64,000 nt of DNA from Vibrio rotiferianus CAIM 577 = LMG 21460 (GCF_002741985.1 NZ_APHW01000014.1:124001-188000), one strand, 5' to 3'; positions 44,974 to 54,991 are shown, numbered from the stretch's first letter. Notes: generated by a model not told the origin, from the sequence alone. Numbers and translations are program-made.

Positions 44974-47005
44974 TAGTTGGCAGCAACACAAAGGAATGTC
45001 GAAATGGACATATCGATTTAAAACTATGGTCCGTTATCGACTGTTGATTTTAACATCTGCGCCAATCTTCCTAACGCTGATAGCCCTTATTGGTATTACG
45101 ATCTATTGGTCTATTCACTATACGTGGCAAAACGCGCTATTAGATGTGTCTGAGCGTTTGGGCGTTGCGAATAACAGCATTACGCTGCTGCAACAAAAGC
45201 AAGCGAATTACGTTAAAGCGTTCTCGGATTCATATGATTTCCGTACACGAGTGAACCAAAATCTCCCACAAGCACAACTGCAAACTTGGGTGACCGAGCA
45301 GAAGAAACGCTACGGGTTGGATTTTTTATCCTTTCAGCGTGTTAACTCGATGGAAAACAAATTCCGCTTTATGGATTTAACCAAGCGTGAATCTTTCTTC
45401 GATGTACTGGATAGAAAAGAGCTGGAGAAGCTTGACCCAGAACTCGCTAAACGCGCTGAAGTGCCTATTTTGAAAAATGGCGGCGTAGAAGCTCGTGGCT
45501 TAGTGAGTAGAACGGTTATCCCTGTTTATAGCCAGCATAATGACTTACTTGGTTTTTTAGATGGGGGACTGCTGCTTAATAACAGTACGGTACTGGTCGA
45601 TCAAATTCGTGATCTTATCTATTTGAACGATAACGACAGGCTACGTCCGGTGGGAACTCTGACGGTATTTTTGGATGATCTTCGTGTTAGTACCAATGTT
45701 CCTTTAGATAGTGACCAACGTTTAGGGCGTGCGATCGGCACACGAGTCAGTTCAGAGGTTTACAACAAAGTTCTAGATGAAGGTGAGCAGTGGGTAGATA
45801 GAGCCTTTGTTTACGATGCTTGGTACATTACGGCATATCAACCTATCAAAGACCAGTACGATAACGTCATTGGCATGCTTTACACTGGTTATTTGATGTG
45901 GCCGTTTGTTAAGGCATACATGACCAACATTGTCGAAATCAGCGTCATTACTTTGGTGCTTTTATTGGCTTCTGGTGTGATGGTGTATCGTGGTTCACGG
46001 GATTTGTTTCGTCCAATAGAACGGATTTACAAGGTCGTGAAGTTGGTCCAACTAGGTAAAGAACAACGTATTGGTCCACTAGGTCTAGATGAACATCATG
46101 AGTTGGCACAGTTGGCTCGGCAGTTCGATAATATGTTGGATGCGCTAGAAGAACAAAAGTTAGAACTGAAATACTCAGCAGCACAATTAGAGTGTAAAGT
46201 CCAAGAGCGAACCGCCAGTTTAAAAGATAAAACTGAAGAGCTAGAGCTGCATATTCAACTGCTTAACCAAACACGAGACAAGCTAGTCGTAAATGAAAAG
46301 CTTGCGGCGCTTGGCGAACTAACAGCGGGTATTGCTCACGAGATTAATAACCCAACGGCCGTGATTCTTGGTAACGTCGAGTTGATTCAGTTTGAACTTG
46401 GTGATGAAGCGAGTCGCGTTCAAGAAGAGATTGATGCGATTCATGTTCAGATAGACCGTATTCGCAATATCACTCGCAGCCTGCTGCAATACAGTCGTCA
46501 GGGCGGTGTTCAAGATGAAATCACTTGGCAGCACGTCAATCCAATCATCGACGAGAGCATTACGCTAGTTAAAACCGGAACCAAGAAACGCGATATTGAG
46601 TTTGTAACGGATCTACAAGCGCATACATCTGTAGAGGTCAATCGTCACCAATTACTGCAGATTTTGGTTAACTTGCAGATGAATGGTATCCATGCGATGG
46701 AGGGGGCAGGCAAACTGACCGTTGTGAGTAAAGACTGGGTAGAGGACGGAGAATTAAAAGGCGCGGAGATTCATGTGACCGATGAAGGTTGTGGTATTAA
46801 ACCAGAAAACCTAAGCCGTATTTTCTCACCGTTTTATACCACCAAACGGGACGGTACCGGTCTGGGGCTGTCGGTTTCTCAAAGTATTCTGAGCCAGACG
46901 GGCGGCGAGTTAAAAGCAGAATCAGAATGGGGCAAAGGCAGTACGTTCAGTATTTATCTACCGAAGAAAGCTGAGCTGTTGCTTGACGTGATGAATATCG
47001 CGTAG
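44963..47005 (+). CDS. Membrane sensor histidine kinase paired with the sigma-54 regulator
   Basis: 680 residues. TM1 about 26-50, a large periplasmic double-Cache-like sensor (about 50-320) containing FLDGGLLLNNSTVLVDQIRD, TM2 about 322-345, HAMP, a coiled coil (about 390-440), then HisKA with LAALGELTAGIAHEINNPTA (His near residue 457) and an HATPase with NGIHAM, DEGCGI and GTGLGLSVSQ. The start overlaps the regulator gene by 11 bases; an in-frame ATG at 44996 is an alternative. The signal is unknown; formate, oxyanion or redox state are reasonable guesses from the targets. Confidence 0.93.
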   Translation: MPSNSWQQHKGMSKWTYRFKTMVRYRLLILTSAPIFLTLIALIGITIYWSIHYTWQNALLDVSERLGVANNSITLLQQKQANYVKAFSDSYDFRTRVNQNLPQAQLQTWVTEQKKRYGLDFLSFQRVNSMENKFRFMDLTKRESFFDVLDRKELEKLDPELAKRAEVPILKNGGVEARGLVSRTVIPVYSQHNDLLGFLDGGLLLNNSTVLVDQIRDLIYLNDNDRLRPVGTLTVFLDDLRVSTNVPLDSDQRLGRAIGTRVSSEVYNKVLDEGEQWVDRAFVYDAWYITAYQPIKDQYDNVIGMLYTGYLMWPFVKAYMTNIVEISVITLVLLLASGVMVYRGSRDLFRPIERIYKVVKLVQLGKEQRIGPLGLDEHHELAQLARQFDNMLDALEEQKLELKYSAAQLECKVQERTASLKDKTEELELHIQLLNQTRDKLVVNEKLAALGELTAGIAHEINNPTAVILGNVELIQFELGDEASRVQEEIDAIHVQIDRIRNITRSLLQYSRQGGVQDEITWQHVNPIIDESITLVKTGTKKRDIEFVTDLQAHTSVEVNRHQLLQILVNLQMNGIHAMEGAGKLTVVSKDWVEDGELKGAEIHVTDEGCGIKPENLSRIFSPFYTTKRDGTGLGLSVSQSILSQTGGELKAESEWGKGSTFSIYLPKKAELLLDVMNIA

Positions 47006-47050
47006 GTGATAGTCGGTACTGGGCATTTGAACTCGTTTTACCAATTAAAG

Positions 47051-47083
47051 AAAAGGGTCAGGGTAATCACTGACCCTTTTTAG
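47051..47083. terminator. Bidirectional intrinsic terminator
   Basis: AAAAGGGTCA / TGACCCTTTT with a 10-base loop, between the convergent kinase and MscS genes. Confidence 0.9.
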
Positions 47084-47097
47084 TATCTGCTTCTTTT

Positions 47098-48003
47098 TTA
47101 ACTGCTAAAGCAGGACGTCGAATTAACCCGTATGTACAGCGATTTTTGGGGGGGGTTGATACTGTGTTTCTTAAACTCTTTCATTACACGTAACGTAATG
47201 TCGGTCTCAAATAATTTCTCATAAGCGGTATCTACCACGTAAGCTTTACACGTAAGCTGAATCGCTAGGTAGTTATCCGTAATGGTCTGTTTCACCAGAA
47301 CCGTTACTGGCTTAGGTAGGTGGATATAACGGCTTGAGGATGCTGCTTCCTGAATCAAGTCACGTGCTAATGTAATGTCTTCATTCATGCCCACATAGAA
47401 AGGAATCACCACCTGCATATCCAATGCGCCATAGTTACCGCTGACCACCACTTCACTCAAGAACTTGTTGTTTGGAATCGTAATGATGTCATCGGTTAGG
47501 GTGCGCATACGAACAGAGCGTAGACCAATTGCAATAATGTCGCCGTAGTTTCCCTCAAAGGTGACGCGGTCACCAACTTGGAATGGTCGGTCAACCATAA
47601 CGGTCATACCAGCAATAAAGGATGCCGCCAGGTCTTTCATGGCGAAACCAACCGAGACCGCTAACGTACCACCAATTAGCGCAAGGATTTGGTCATTGAT
47701 ACGAAAGCTCATCATAAACACGACAGAGCCTGCCGTTAAGTAAATGAAGAACTGCAAGAATGACTGTAGCTTTTGCAGCATCATTCTGTACTGGACGAAC
47801 TGGCTACCAATACTCTCTACCATCGAGCTCATAAACTTGAGCAGTAGCCAAGTGCAGGCGATGACAATGATTGAGAAGAACACGCCACTCCAGCGAATTA
47901 AACTGGCAATTTGTGAAATGTTATCCACACTTGCGATTTCTTCACTCGCAAATACAGAGGTACTTAGTAGAGAAAGAGCCAATACGGTGAGTAGTTTTTT
48001 CAT
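47098..48003 (-). CDS. MscS-family mechanosensitive channel
   Basis: 301 residues. Signal-like N-terminus MKKLLTVLALSLLSTSVFAS, TM segments at about 33-55, 75-95 and a pore helix region GGTLAVSVGFAMKDLAASFI (about 115-135), then the MscS beta domain (PFQVGDRVTFEGNYGDI) and an alpha/beta tail. A run of eight C in the gene (47148-47155 on the plus strand as G8) encodes Asn-Pro-Pro-Gln near the end; the present count keeps the natural-looking tail QKSLYIRVN. It lies 2 bases after a large membrane NTPase gene and is co-transcribed with it, an unusual partner for MscS. Confidence 0.88.
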   Translation of the reverse strand: MKKLLTVLALSLLSTSVFASEEIASVDNISQIASLIRWSGVFFSIIVIACTWLLLKFMSSMVESIGSQFVQYRMMLQKLQSFLQFFIYLTAGSVVFMMSFRINDQILALIGGTLAVSVGFAMKDLAASFIAGMTVMVDRPFQVGDRVTFEGNYGDIIAIGLRSVRMRTLTDDIITIPNNKFLSEVVVSGNYGALDMQVVIPFYVGMNEDITLARDLIQEAASSSRYIHLPKPVTVLVKQTITDNYLAIQLTCKAYVVDTAYEKLFETDITLRVMKEFKKHSINPPQKSLYIRVNSTSCFSS

Positions 48004-48005
48004 CG

Positions 48006-50351
48006 TTATTTCACCAATAAATGTTGACGGTCGAGAACGTTGGTAATGTGGCGGAACCAGTGATCCGACACGCGAGCTTTGTCTTCACTCCACTCAATAA
48101 AACCGCGGCTTTGGAAGTAGCGAAGGGTACCAATCACTTCCGCAATACTCAGCTGCGTACACTCAGACAGTTCTTCCGGCGACGCCACCTCAAGCTGAAC
48201 AATAGAACGCAGCACTGCCAGCATAGGCTTTGGCATTTTCTCCAGCTCTTGCGACTCTGGTGCATGGAATAATCGAACCACCACTTGCTGAGTCTCTTTA
48301 TCCTGACGCAAAGACAAGCGGAAGAAGCGCAGGCCAACGGTTGGGTTGCCATCTGAGTAATGCCAAAGAATGCGGTAGAATCCTTGCTTAGCACGTTCTT
48401 CTTCCGTGATGTCTTCTTGGTCCCATTGCTTTGGCACAACAAGGCCGTCAAACGTTACAGGATTTTCAACTTCCTGGTTAATACGCGTATCAAACAGTGC
48501 AGACAGTTGTTTCTCGCTCCAACGCGGCATAAATGCCACCCAGTCAAACAGCAAACGTTCGCCACGAGCACGGTCAACAAAACGCCAGCTCGCTTTCTCA
48601 ATCGCCATCACAACGCGGTGATTCTTCTTAGAGCGACGAAGTAGGTTAGTCAGCTTAATTAAACCACCTAAACCACCCACCATTGGTTTCACTAAGCGTT
48701 GGGCGTTGTCGACGGCGATAAGGTAAGGCGTATCACTCTTACGCAGATGGGCGAGAACCTGAATCTCGGACGCGTCCTCTTCCAATCCCAGTTGCAGAGC
48801 CAGTTCTTTCAGTAGCTCACTGTAACCTGCGTATGGGCAGTTTAGATAAAGCGGCTCGGCATTCTTTACTTTGCTCAACATAGTGCGCAGGAAGGTCGTT
48901 GTACCGACACCACGTTCACCGGAAATAACGCAAACCGCAGGGCTGTCTGTCAGTAGGTATTTGGACAACTGCTTAATCTCGTCAGCAGCATATTCTACCA
49001 ATTCACTGTCTTCACTACCTGGTAGGACATAGTCAAACGCTTGGTCACCTTTTACTCGCACAAGGTTGGTGTCAGCACCATTATTACCCGTTTGTTTTGC
49101 CACTTCGATACGGAATAAGTACGCTAAAGCTTGGCTAAACATGGTGTAGTTAGACAGCATTGCCACAATACGATGCTTAAAGCTGTGTAGCATTATCCAT
49201 GTGGCAGCGATGGCCGTGCCGACGATGCTCAGTAGAATGGTGTCTTTGCGGCGAATTGCCCAGTTTACCCACACTGGTCTTTCAGATAGTTTCTCCGCAA
49301 CTTCAAACACTTTATTCCGCCATAGACGCAATACAGAGAGGGTCACTAAGACAAACCAGAAGAACAGCGCGCTGTAGATCCAAGAATAAATGGTGCCTTT
49401 ACCTAGCGTTCGCATAGAGATTTGCAGAATCACTCCGGCAACAATGGCGCTCCACACGTAACGACGAATGGTTGAAAGACGTAGGGCAATCACCTCTTGG
49501 TTAGTACTGCGACTGTTGCGGTAAGCAAACTCCAAGATAAAGCTAATAGCAATAGAGCCACCTAGCACCCACCAAGTGAATATTTCGAGAATGATCAAAT
49601 GCTGCAAGCTTGGGATTTCTGACAGCACACGCAGAGAGAGCGTAATAGCAATCAACCATGCAATCGCACGATGTGCGCGGCTAATGTACCAAATCAAACG
49701 TACCCAGATCGGCGGTTTCGCAACATTGTCCAGTTGCGTCTCGCGGAATAGGGTAATAATGCGCTTGCTGTTGGTTAACCACCAAACTAAACCAAAGTAA
49801 ATGAAGAGAACTTTAAGTCCTGCCCAAAGTACGGGAATTGGTGAAATCAGAATCTCTTTAATCAGAGACTGAAACGAGCGGATTTGGAAGAACAACAAGT
49901 ATTCTGCATTCAACTGTGTCTGACGCCACTCTTGCTTGAACTGAGTTACACCGTACGGGCCAAAGCCTGTTAGTTTGTCGTGTGTTATAGGATCAGTCAG
50001 TTCTAACAAACGTTCTTTACTTTGCCCTAGGCTGTTAAGTGTTAAATGACTTGATTGCGTATCAAACCATTCTTTATCTTCACCAGAGTCTCGGTAGGTC
50101 TTTAAATGTTGATCAAAGATAAGGGTTTGTTTGCGCTGCTCACTCATTACTGCATTGAGCAGTTGGTTGACCTTACGTTTGTCTTGGTCCGACATAAACA
50201 AAGGTTCTGGCAGCTTGTTGATCTCCTGAGTGATCTCTTGTGCCATTGGGAGGACTTGAGGCTCAGGTTGGAATTCATACTCCCACTCAGCGAGAGCTGG
50301 TAAAGACAGTACTAGACCGACTAGCATTAAAATGCGCGCCATGAAATGCAT
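48006..50351 (-). CDS. Membrane-anchored P-loop NTPase coupled to MscS
   Basis: 781 residues. Signal peptide (about 1-21), a periplasmic part rich in helices (about 22-150), about six membrane segments (near 150-175, 220-240, 252-275, 300-320, 328-345 and 373-392), then a cytosolic NTPase (about 430-690) and a winged-helix-like end (about 715-781). The P-loop reads VISGERGVGTTTFLRTML near residue 476: Thr stands where the Lys of GxGK[ST] should be. Walker-B-like YLIAVDNAQRL and arginine-rich LLRRSKKNHRVVMAIE follow. The layout recalls AAA/STAND switches. I infer it controls the MscS pore encoded 2 bases downstream. I do not recognise a named family. Confidence 0.8.
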   Translation of the reverse strand: MHFMARILMLVGLVLSLPALAEWEYEFQPEPQVLPMAQEITQEINKLPEPLFMSDQDKRKVNQLLNAVMSEQRKQTLIFDQHLKTYRDSGEDKEWFDTQSSHLTLNSLGQSKERLLELTDPITHDKLTGFGPYGVTQFKQEWRQTQLNAEYLLFFQIRSFQSLIKEILISPIPVLWAGLKVLFIYFGLVWWLTNSKRIITLFRETQLDNVAKPPIWVRLIWYISRAHRAIAWLIAITLSLRVLSEIPSLQHLIILEIFTWWVLGGSIAISFILEFAYRNSRSTNQEVIALRLSTIRRYVWSAIVAGVILQISMRTLGKGTIYSWIYSALFFWFVLVTLSVLRLWRNKVFEVAEKLSERPVWVNWAIRRKDTILLSIVGTAIAATWIMLHSFKHRIVAMLSNYTMFSQALAYLFRIEVAKQTGNNGADTNLVRVKGDQAFDYVLPGSEDSELVEYAADEIKQLSKYLLTDSPAVCVISGERGVGTTTFLRTMLSKVKNAEPLYLNCPYAGYSELLKELALQLGLEEDASEIQVLAHLRKSDTPYLIAVDNAQRLVKPMVGGLGGLIKLTNLLRRSKKNHRVVMAIEKASWRFVDRARGERLLFDWVAFMPRWSEKQLSALFDTRINQEVENPVTFDGLVVPKQWDQEDITEEERAKQGFYRILWHYSDGNPTVGLRFFRLSLRQDKETQQVVVRLFHAPESQELEKMPKPMLAVLRSIVQLEVASPEELSECTQLSIAEVIGTLRYFQSRGFIEWSEDKARVSDHWFRHITNVLDRQHLLVK

Positions 50352-50751
50352 AAAATTCTCTTAAAACTTAGAAGGTTAGAGTTAGTGTAGTTGTTTTATC
50401 GCGTTATGCGAGTTTTACCCAATGACCGTGCACGATGTTGCGATTTCCCTTGAGAAACTGATGCTTAATAAAGGCATAGCGTACGGAATTGATAAAAGGG
50501 GACGCACTATAAACCTAATTTCATGGAGTATGTCAATGCTTGGTCATGACGATTTTTTGTCTCAGATTTGAGCCAGTTAGGGTAGGAGCCCTTCATAGTA
50601 GCAAGGTTTATGTTAGCCAAATCTCAAAAATCAGCCCACTAAAGAATGCTTTTTCTCATTAATTAATAAAAACAAAACTTGAAGTGTGTAGCCTTAAGCA
50701 GTAACGTTGCGCGGTTTTTCCTAATAAACTTGAATTGCTAAGGTAAAGGTT
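50352..50751. other. Divergent promoter region between the NTPase gene and ybiT
   Basis: 400 bases, no ORF on either strand worth calling and no strong hairpin. It must hold both promoters; none is clear enough to mark. The last 20 bases carry AAGGTAAAGG, the ybiT ribosome-binding site. Confidence 0.5.
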
Positions 50752-52344
50752 TTGATTTCCACAGCGAATATTACTCAACAATTTGGCGCTAAGCCGCTAT
50801 TTGAAAACATCTCAGTTAAGTTCGGCGAAGGTAACCGCTACGGCTTAATCGGGGCTAACGGTTGTGGTAAATCAACCTTTATGAAAATCCTGAGCGGTGA
50901 GCTTGAACAAACAAGTGGTAACGTAAGCTACGATCCAAACGAGCGCGTTGCAAAACTGAACCAGGACCAGTTCGCGTACGAAGAATTCACTGTAATTGAT
51001 ACAGTAATCATGGGTCATAAAGAGCTATGGGAAGTGAAGCAAGAGCGTGACCGCATCTACTCACTTGCTGAAATGAGCGAAGAAGACGGCATGAAAGTGG
51101 CTGACCTAGAGGTTCAGTTCGCGGAAATGGACGGTTACATGGCAGAAGCGAAAGCGGGTGAGCTTCTTCTTGCTGTGGGTATTCCAATGGAGCAACACTT
51201 CGGTCTAATGAGTGAAGTTGCACCGGGTTGGAAACTTCGTGTGCTTCTAGCGCAGGTTCTATTCGCTGACCCAGACGTAATGCTTCTTGACGAACCTACC
51301 AACAACTTGGATATGGACACTATCCGTTGGCTGGAAGACACGCTAAACGCACGTAACTGCACAATGATCATCATCTCGCACGACCGTCACTTCCTAAACT
51401 CAGTATGTACGCACATGGCTGACTTGGATTACGGTGAGCTACGTGTTTACCCAGGTAACTACGATGAGTACATGACTGCGGCTTCTCAAGCTCGCGAACG
51501 TCTACTAAACGACAACGCGAAGAAGAAAGCACAAATCGCTGAGCTACAAACGTTCGTTGCACGTTTCTCTGCAAACGCATCGAAAGCAAAACAAGCGACA
51601 TCTCGTGCTAAGCAAATCGATAAGATCAAACTGGACGAAGTGAAAGCGTCTAGCCGCCAAAACCCATTCATTCGTTTTGAACAGTCTAAAGAGCTATTCC
51701 GTAACGCTCTGATTGTTGAAAACCTAAGCCAAGGTTTTGAAGACGACCTGTTTGCTAACTTCAATGCGATTTTTGAAGTCGGTGAGCGCGTTGCAATCAT
51801 CGGTGAGAACGGTGTGGGTAAAACAACCCTACTAAACACACTTGCTGGTGTACTAGAACCACGTACTGGTGAGTTCAAATGGTCTGAAAATGCGAACATC
51901 GGTTACTACGCGCAAGACCACGCACACGACTTCGAAGAAGACCTAAACCTAACTGATTGGATGGGTCAATGGCGTCAAGAAGGCGATGACGAGCAAGTGG
52001 TTCGTAGTTTCCTAGGTCGTATGCTGTTTGGTCAAGATGACATCAAGAAGTCAGTAAAAGTACTGTCTGGTGGTGAGCAAGGTCGTATGCTGCTTGGTAA
52101 GCTAATGATGCACAAACCAAACATGCTACTAATGGATGAACCAACCAACCACATGGACATGGAATCAATCGAATCTTTGAACACGGCACTAGAGCAGTAC
52201 AAAGGCACATTATTCTTTGTATCGCACGACCGTGTGTTCGTAGACTCGCTTGCAACTCGTATTATTGAAATCCGTGATGGCAAAATCACAGACTTCAAAG
52301 GCACTTACTCTGAGTTCCTAAAATCTCGCGGCATTGAAGGCTAA
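50752..52344 (+). CDS. ybiT: ABC-F ATPase YbiT (ribosome-associated)
   Basis: 530 residues, co-linear with E. coli YbiT. Two ABC domains: Walker [10 protein letters not shown] (about residue 36) and GENGVGKTT (about 350), signature [10 protein letters not shown] in the second, a VAPGWKL variant in the first as in YbiT, and the interdomain linker [24 protein letters not shown] proteins act on the ribosome E site to tune translation; no membrane segments. The start is a TTG (TTG-ATT-TCC) with AAAGG just before it, and no in-frame ATG fits, so initiation may be deliberately weak. Strong terminator follows. Confidence 0.95.
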   Translation: MISTANITQQFGAKPLFENISVKFGEGNRYGLIGANGCGKSTFMKILSGELEQTSGNVSYDPNERVAKLNQDQFAYEEFTVIDTVIMGHKELWEVKQERDRIYSLAEMSEEDGMKVADLEVQFAEMDGYMAEAKAGELLLAVGIPMEQHFGLMSEVAPGWKLRVLLAQVLFADPDVMLLDEPTNNLDMDTIRWLEDTLNARNCTMIIISHDRHFLNSVCTHMADLDYGELRVYPGNYDEYMTAASQARERLLNDNAKKKAQIAELQTFVARFSANASKAKQATSRAKQIDKIKLDEVKASSRQNPFIRFEQSKELFRNALIVENLSQGFEDDLFANFNAIFEVGERVAIIGENGVGKTTLLNTLAGVLEPRTGEFKWSENANIGYYAQDHAHDFEEDLNLTDWMGQWRQEGDDEQVVRSFLGRMLFGQDDIKKSVKVLSGGEQGRMLLGKLMMHKPNMLLMDEPTNHMDMESIESLNTALEQYKGTLFFVSHDRVFVDSLATRIIEIRDGKITDFKGTYSEFLKSRGIEG

Positions 52345-52380
52345 CGCTCTTATTGCCCAAAAATAGAAAGTCTAAAGATA

Positions 52381-52420
52381 AAAAGCCCCAAGCATGCCTT
52401 ATGCTTGGGGCTTTTTTTAT
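52381..52420 (+). terminator. Intrinsic terminator of ybiT
   Basis: 15-bp stem AAAAGCCCCAAGCAT / ATGCTTGGGGCTTTT with a 5-base loop and seven T. Confidence 0.95.
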
Positions 52421-52536
52421 GTTTCCAAGAACGGAATATTGAAACAGGTACATATTGTGCAATGGAGAACTTAGAAAGCGAATCTTCGAGCTTTCTCGTA
52501 TTTTGAAATTCAAAATGAGAATAGGGACAAGAATAT

Positions 52537-53337
52537 ATGCCGGATTATAGAACAAGCTTGAAAGTAATAGCCTTTGGTTTCGTGCTGTTGACATGCTTTG
52601 TGCCAATGCTTGCATGGTTCGCTTTTTCTACATCTCAAGTACAAACGTATTGGCAAAACTGCACAGAGGTTTGGGCGCATAGAGGTCTTACAACAAGAGC
52701 GGAAGAAAATACCATTCCAGCGTTTAATGAAGCGTTGAAAGCGGGAGCGAAAGGTATTGAAATTGATGTGTTCTACGATGTGGCACAGCAGCGTTTTTTG
52801 GTTAAGCATGAACCGGAACCAAGAGAGCAAGAGCTGACTTTAGAATCGGTATTTATCACCTTTGGTATTGGTACACAATATTGGTTGGATTTTAAAAATC
52901 TCTCTCAACTTGATATCGGTGATCGTAACGCTGCGTTGGAGCACTTGGTTAGTCTTGCTGACCCCAATATTAGCCGGAGACAAATCGTTATCGAATCGGT
53001 GAACGAACACGCCCTATCTACATTTACAGCCCAAGGCTTCAACACGAGTTATTGGTTAAACTTAAATGATGACGTCAGTGACTGGCGGTACTTTATCTAT
53101 GCGGTCAAAACGCATATTAAGTATTGGTTGGGTTGGTTTACGGCAGTCTCTACCGACATCAACTATTACACGGACCGATTTCGTATTGCTTTCTCTGATA
53201 TCCCTACTTTACTGTTCACCGTTAATCAGCCAATGGCGATAAGGGAAATTGAGCACCCTAACATTAAGGTTGTTCTAACCGATATCCCCATATATTCGCA
53301 GTTTTCTCATTGCCACCAACAAGGAGGTGAGTCATGA
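52537..53337 (+). CDS. Membrane-anchored glycerophosphodiester phosphodiesterase
   Basis: 266 residues. N-terminal membrane anchor (about residues 8-30), then a GDPD domain: VWAHRGLTTRAEENTIPAF near residue 44, GIEIDVFYD near 69 and KHEPEP near 88, giving the catalytic His and metal-binding Glu/Asp. It would face the periplasm and cleave glycerophosphodiesters to glycerol-3-phosphate plus the head-group alcohol. The stop overlaps the start of the transferase-like gene (ATGA), so the two act together. The promoter region has a perfect palindrome TTTTGAAATTCAAAA near 52502. Confidence 0.87.
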   Translation: MPDYRTSLKVIAFGFVLLTCFVPMLAWFAFSTSQVQTYWQNCTEVWAHRGLTTRAEENTIPAFNEALKAGAKGIEIDVFYDVAQQRFLVKHEPEPREQELTLESVFITFGIGTQYWLDFKNLSQLDIGDRNAALEHLVSLADPNISRRQIVIESVNEHALSTFTAQGFNTSYWLNLNDDVSDWRYFIYAVKTHIKYWLGWFTAVSTDINYYTDRFRIAFSDIPTLLFTVNQPMAIREIEHPNIKVVLTDIPIYSQFSHCHQQGGES

Positions 53338-54949
53338 GTTCATCTCGTTCGGTTCGCTCACAGTCCCTTGTATGTGTTGTCGTCATGGTTGCGTGCATCA
53401 CTTTCGCCTACGTAACGAATATCGATAAGTTTCACGTATCGACTGTCAAGGCGCTGATACACGTACTATTTCAATTCATATTGCTCTTTGGTTTAGTGGT
53501 GACATTAAACGTCTTTAAGCCGTTGAAATGGTTGGTTGTGCTTTTCCTAGGAATCGTGTTTTTTACACACTTGGCCTACCAAGCGCCACTTTCGATTAGT
53601 ACGATCTTTAGCGTGTTTAATGCACCAACTGAAGAGTCTGCGAGCTTCGTCGCTGAGCATGATTGGGAAATACTGAGTACTGTGCTTTGGGTTATCGCGC
53701 TTGGGTTATTTAGCTCGGCGATAATGGCAAGCAAATGGTGGCGATGCTCTCTCTATGCTGGTTCGATATACCTGTTATTGCCTTTTCTTGTTCACATACC
53801 CAAGGTATATAGCGGCAATGAATTTGCGGACTATATGAACAAAGGTACGGCGCGCGGATACTCGTATTCTTATACCGTAGCTGAATACACCATACATAAA
53901 CTGTCTTTGCGTTTTCCGACCTTTCAAAGCGTGATTGCTATAAAAGACTCTGTAAGCCTGATGACACTGCAAACCGATAACGCTGCGACGTGGACGAATG
54001 TAGAAGCATCAACAGAGGCGCCAAACGTTCTTGTTATTGGTATAGGAGAGTCTCTTAGAGCTGGTAACATGAGTTTGTATGGGTATGAGAGAAAGACCAC
54101 CCCAAAACTCGATGCTATTAAGAGCCAGTTGACGGTCGTTAATCAACCGTATGCGGCAGGGAGTAATACGTGGGGGGGGCGATACCTGCGATGTTAACGA
54201 AAACTGGCAATATGCCTAACTTCTCACAATCAATTATTCTTCTAGCGAAGGCAGCAGGTTATCAGACTTTCTGGTTGTCGAATCAAGCACAATTCGGTCA
54301 GTGGGACTTTTCAATCTCAACACTCGCTCAGCAAGCGGACATCCAATATTTTGCTTCAAAGGAAGAAGGAGGAGCTCTGTATGATGATGTCTTAATTGAG
54401 CAATTATCCGCAGCACTTGAACAACGCTCAGAACGTAAATTGATTATCCTACATTTCTATGGCTCTCATATGAACTTCTCCGATCGCTACCCTGCGGAAT
54501 TTGATTTGTTTAGCTCAGGAGAAAAGAGACTCGACCAATACGACAACAGTGTTTTGTACACTGATTTTTTGCAGGCTGAGATCATTGAGATGGTGAAAAA
54601 AGCGGGCGGAGAATATGTCTTTTTCTCCGATCATGGGCTTGGTTCTCCTCACGGAGCTTTACCGCTTAAACACGACGTCAGAACTCCACCGGATATCGAG
54701 TCTCTATACGTACCATTTTTCTTCACGGGAAATCGAAATATTCCTGATATTAATCATCGACCACTTTCTCTGTTTTACTTTGAGTGTTTCTTCTCTAGTT
54801 GGTCAGGGATCACCACGGAAGAGCTATCAGAAGAATATTGTGGGAAGAGTGTTAACAACGATTTTATCGTGTATATGGATTCTAATATGGCAGTGCGGAA
54901 GCAAAGGAAAACTGAACTGAACAGTAGTCAACTGGCGCTAAGTAAATAG
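53334..54949 (+). pseudogene. EptA-like phosphoethanolamine transferase, frameshifted at a G8 run
   Basis: Five membrane segments in the first 180 residues, then a sulfatase-fold catalytic domain. VIGIGESLRAGNMSLYGYER (near residue 232) carries the nucleophile position, here Ser after Glu rather than the usual Thr. At 54172-54179 a run of eight G breaks the frame: the first part ends NTWGGRYLRC, the second resumes AIPAMLTKTGNMPNFSQSII and runs to 54949 with the metal site FFSDHGLGSPHG. Six or nine G gives one protein of about 537-538 residues. The family moves phosphoethanolamine onto lipid A or other glycans. As written, the nucleophile and metal site are on different fragments, so it is off. 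Phase variation and sequence error are both possible. Confidence 0.85.
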
Positions 54950-54950
54950 A

Positions 54951-54975
54951 ACGGGGAAGCGCTGAACTTCCCCGT
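54951..54975. terminator. Hairpin between convergent genes
   Basis: ACGGGGAAG / CTTCCCCGT with a 7-base loop; the T-tract is weak on both sides. Confidence 0.6.
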
Positions 54976-54991
54976 AACTATGCTTTTTCCA

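Noticed and set aside
47148..47155. G8 tract in mscS as a third frameshift
   Set aside because: The frame after the tract (QKSLYIRVN) looks like a genuine MscS tail, so the gene is called intact; only its instability is noted.
52500..52520. Palindrome TTTTGAAATTCAAAA before the GDPD gene as an operator
   Set aside because: AT-rich palindromes of this sort are common by chance and there is no second copy; mentioned only in the gene entry.
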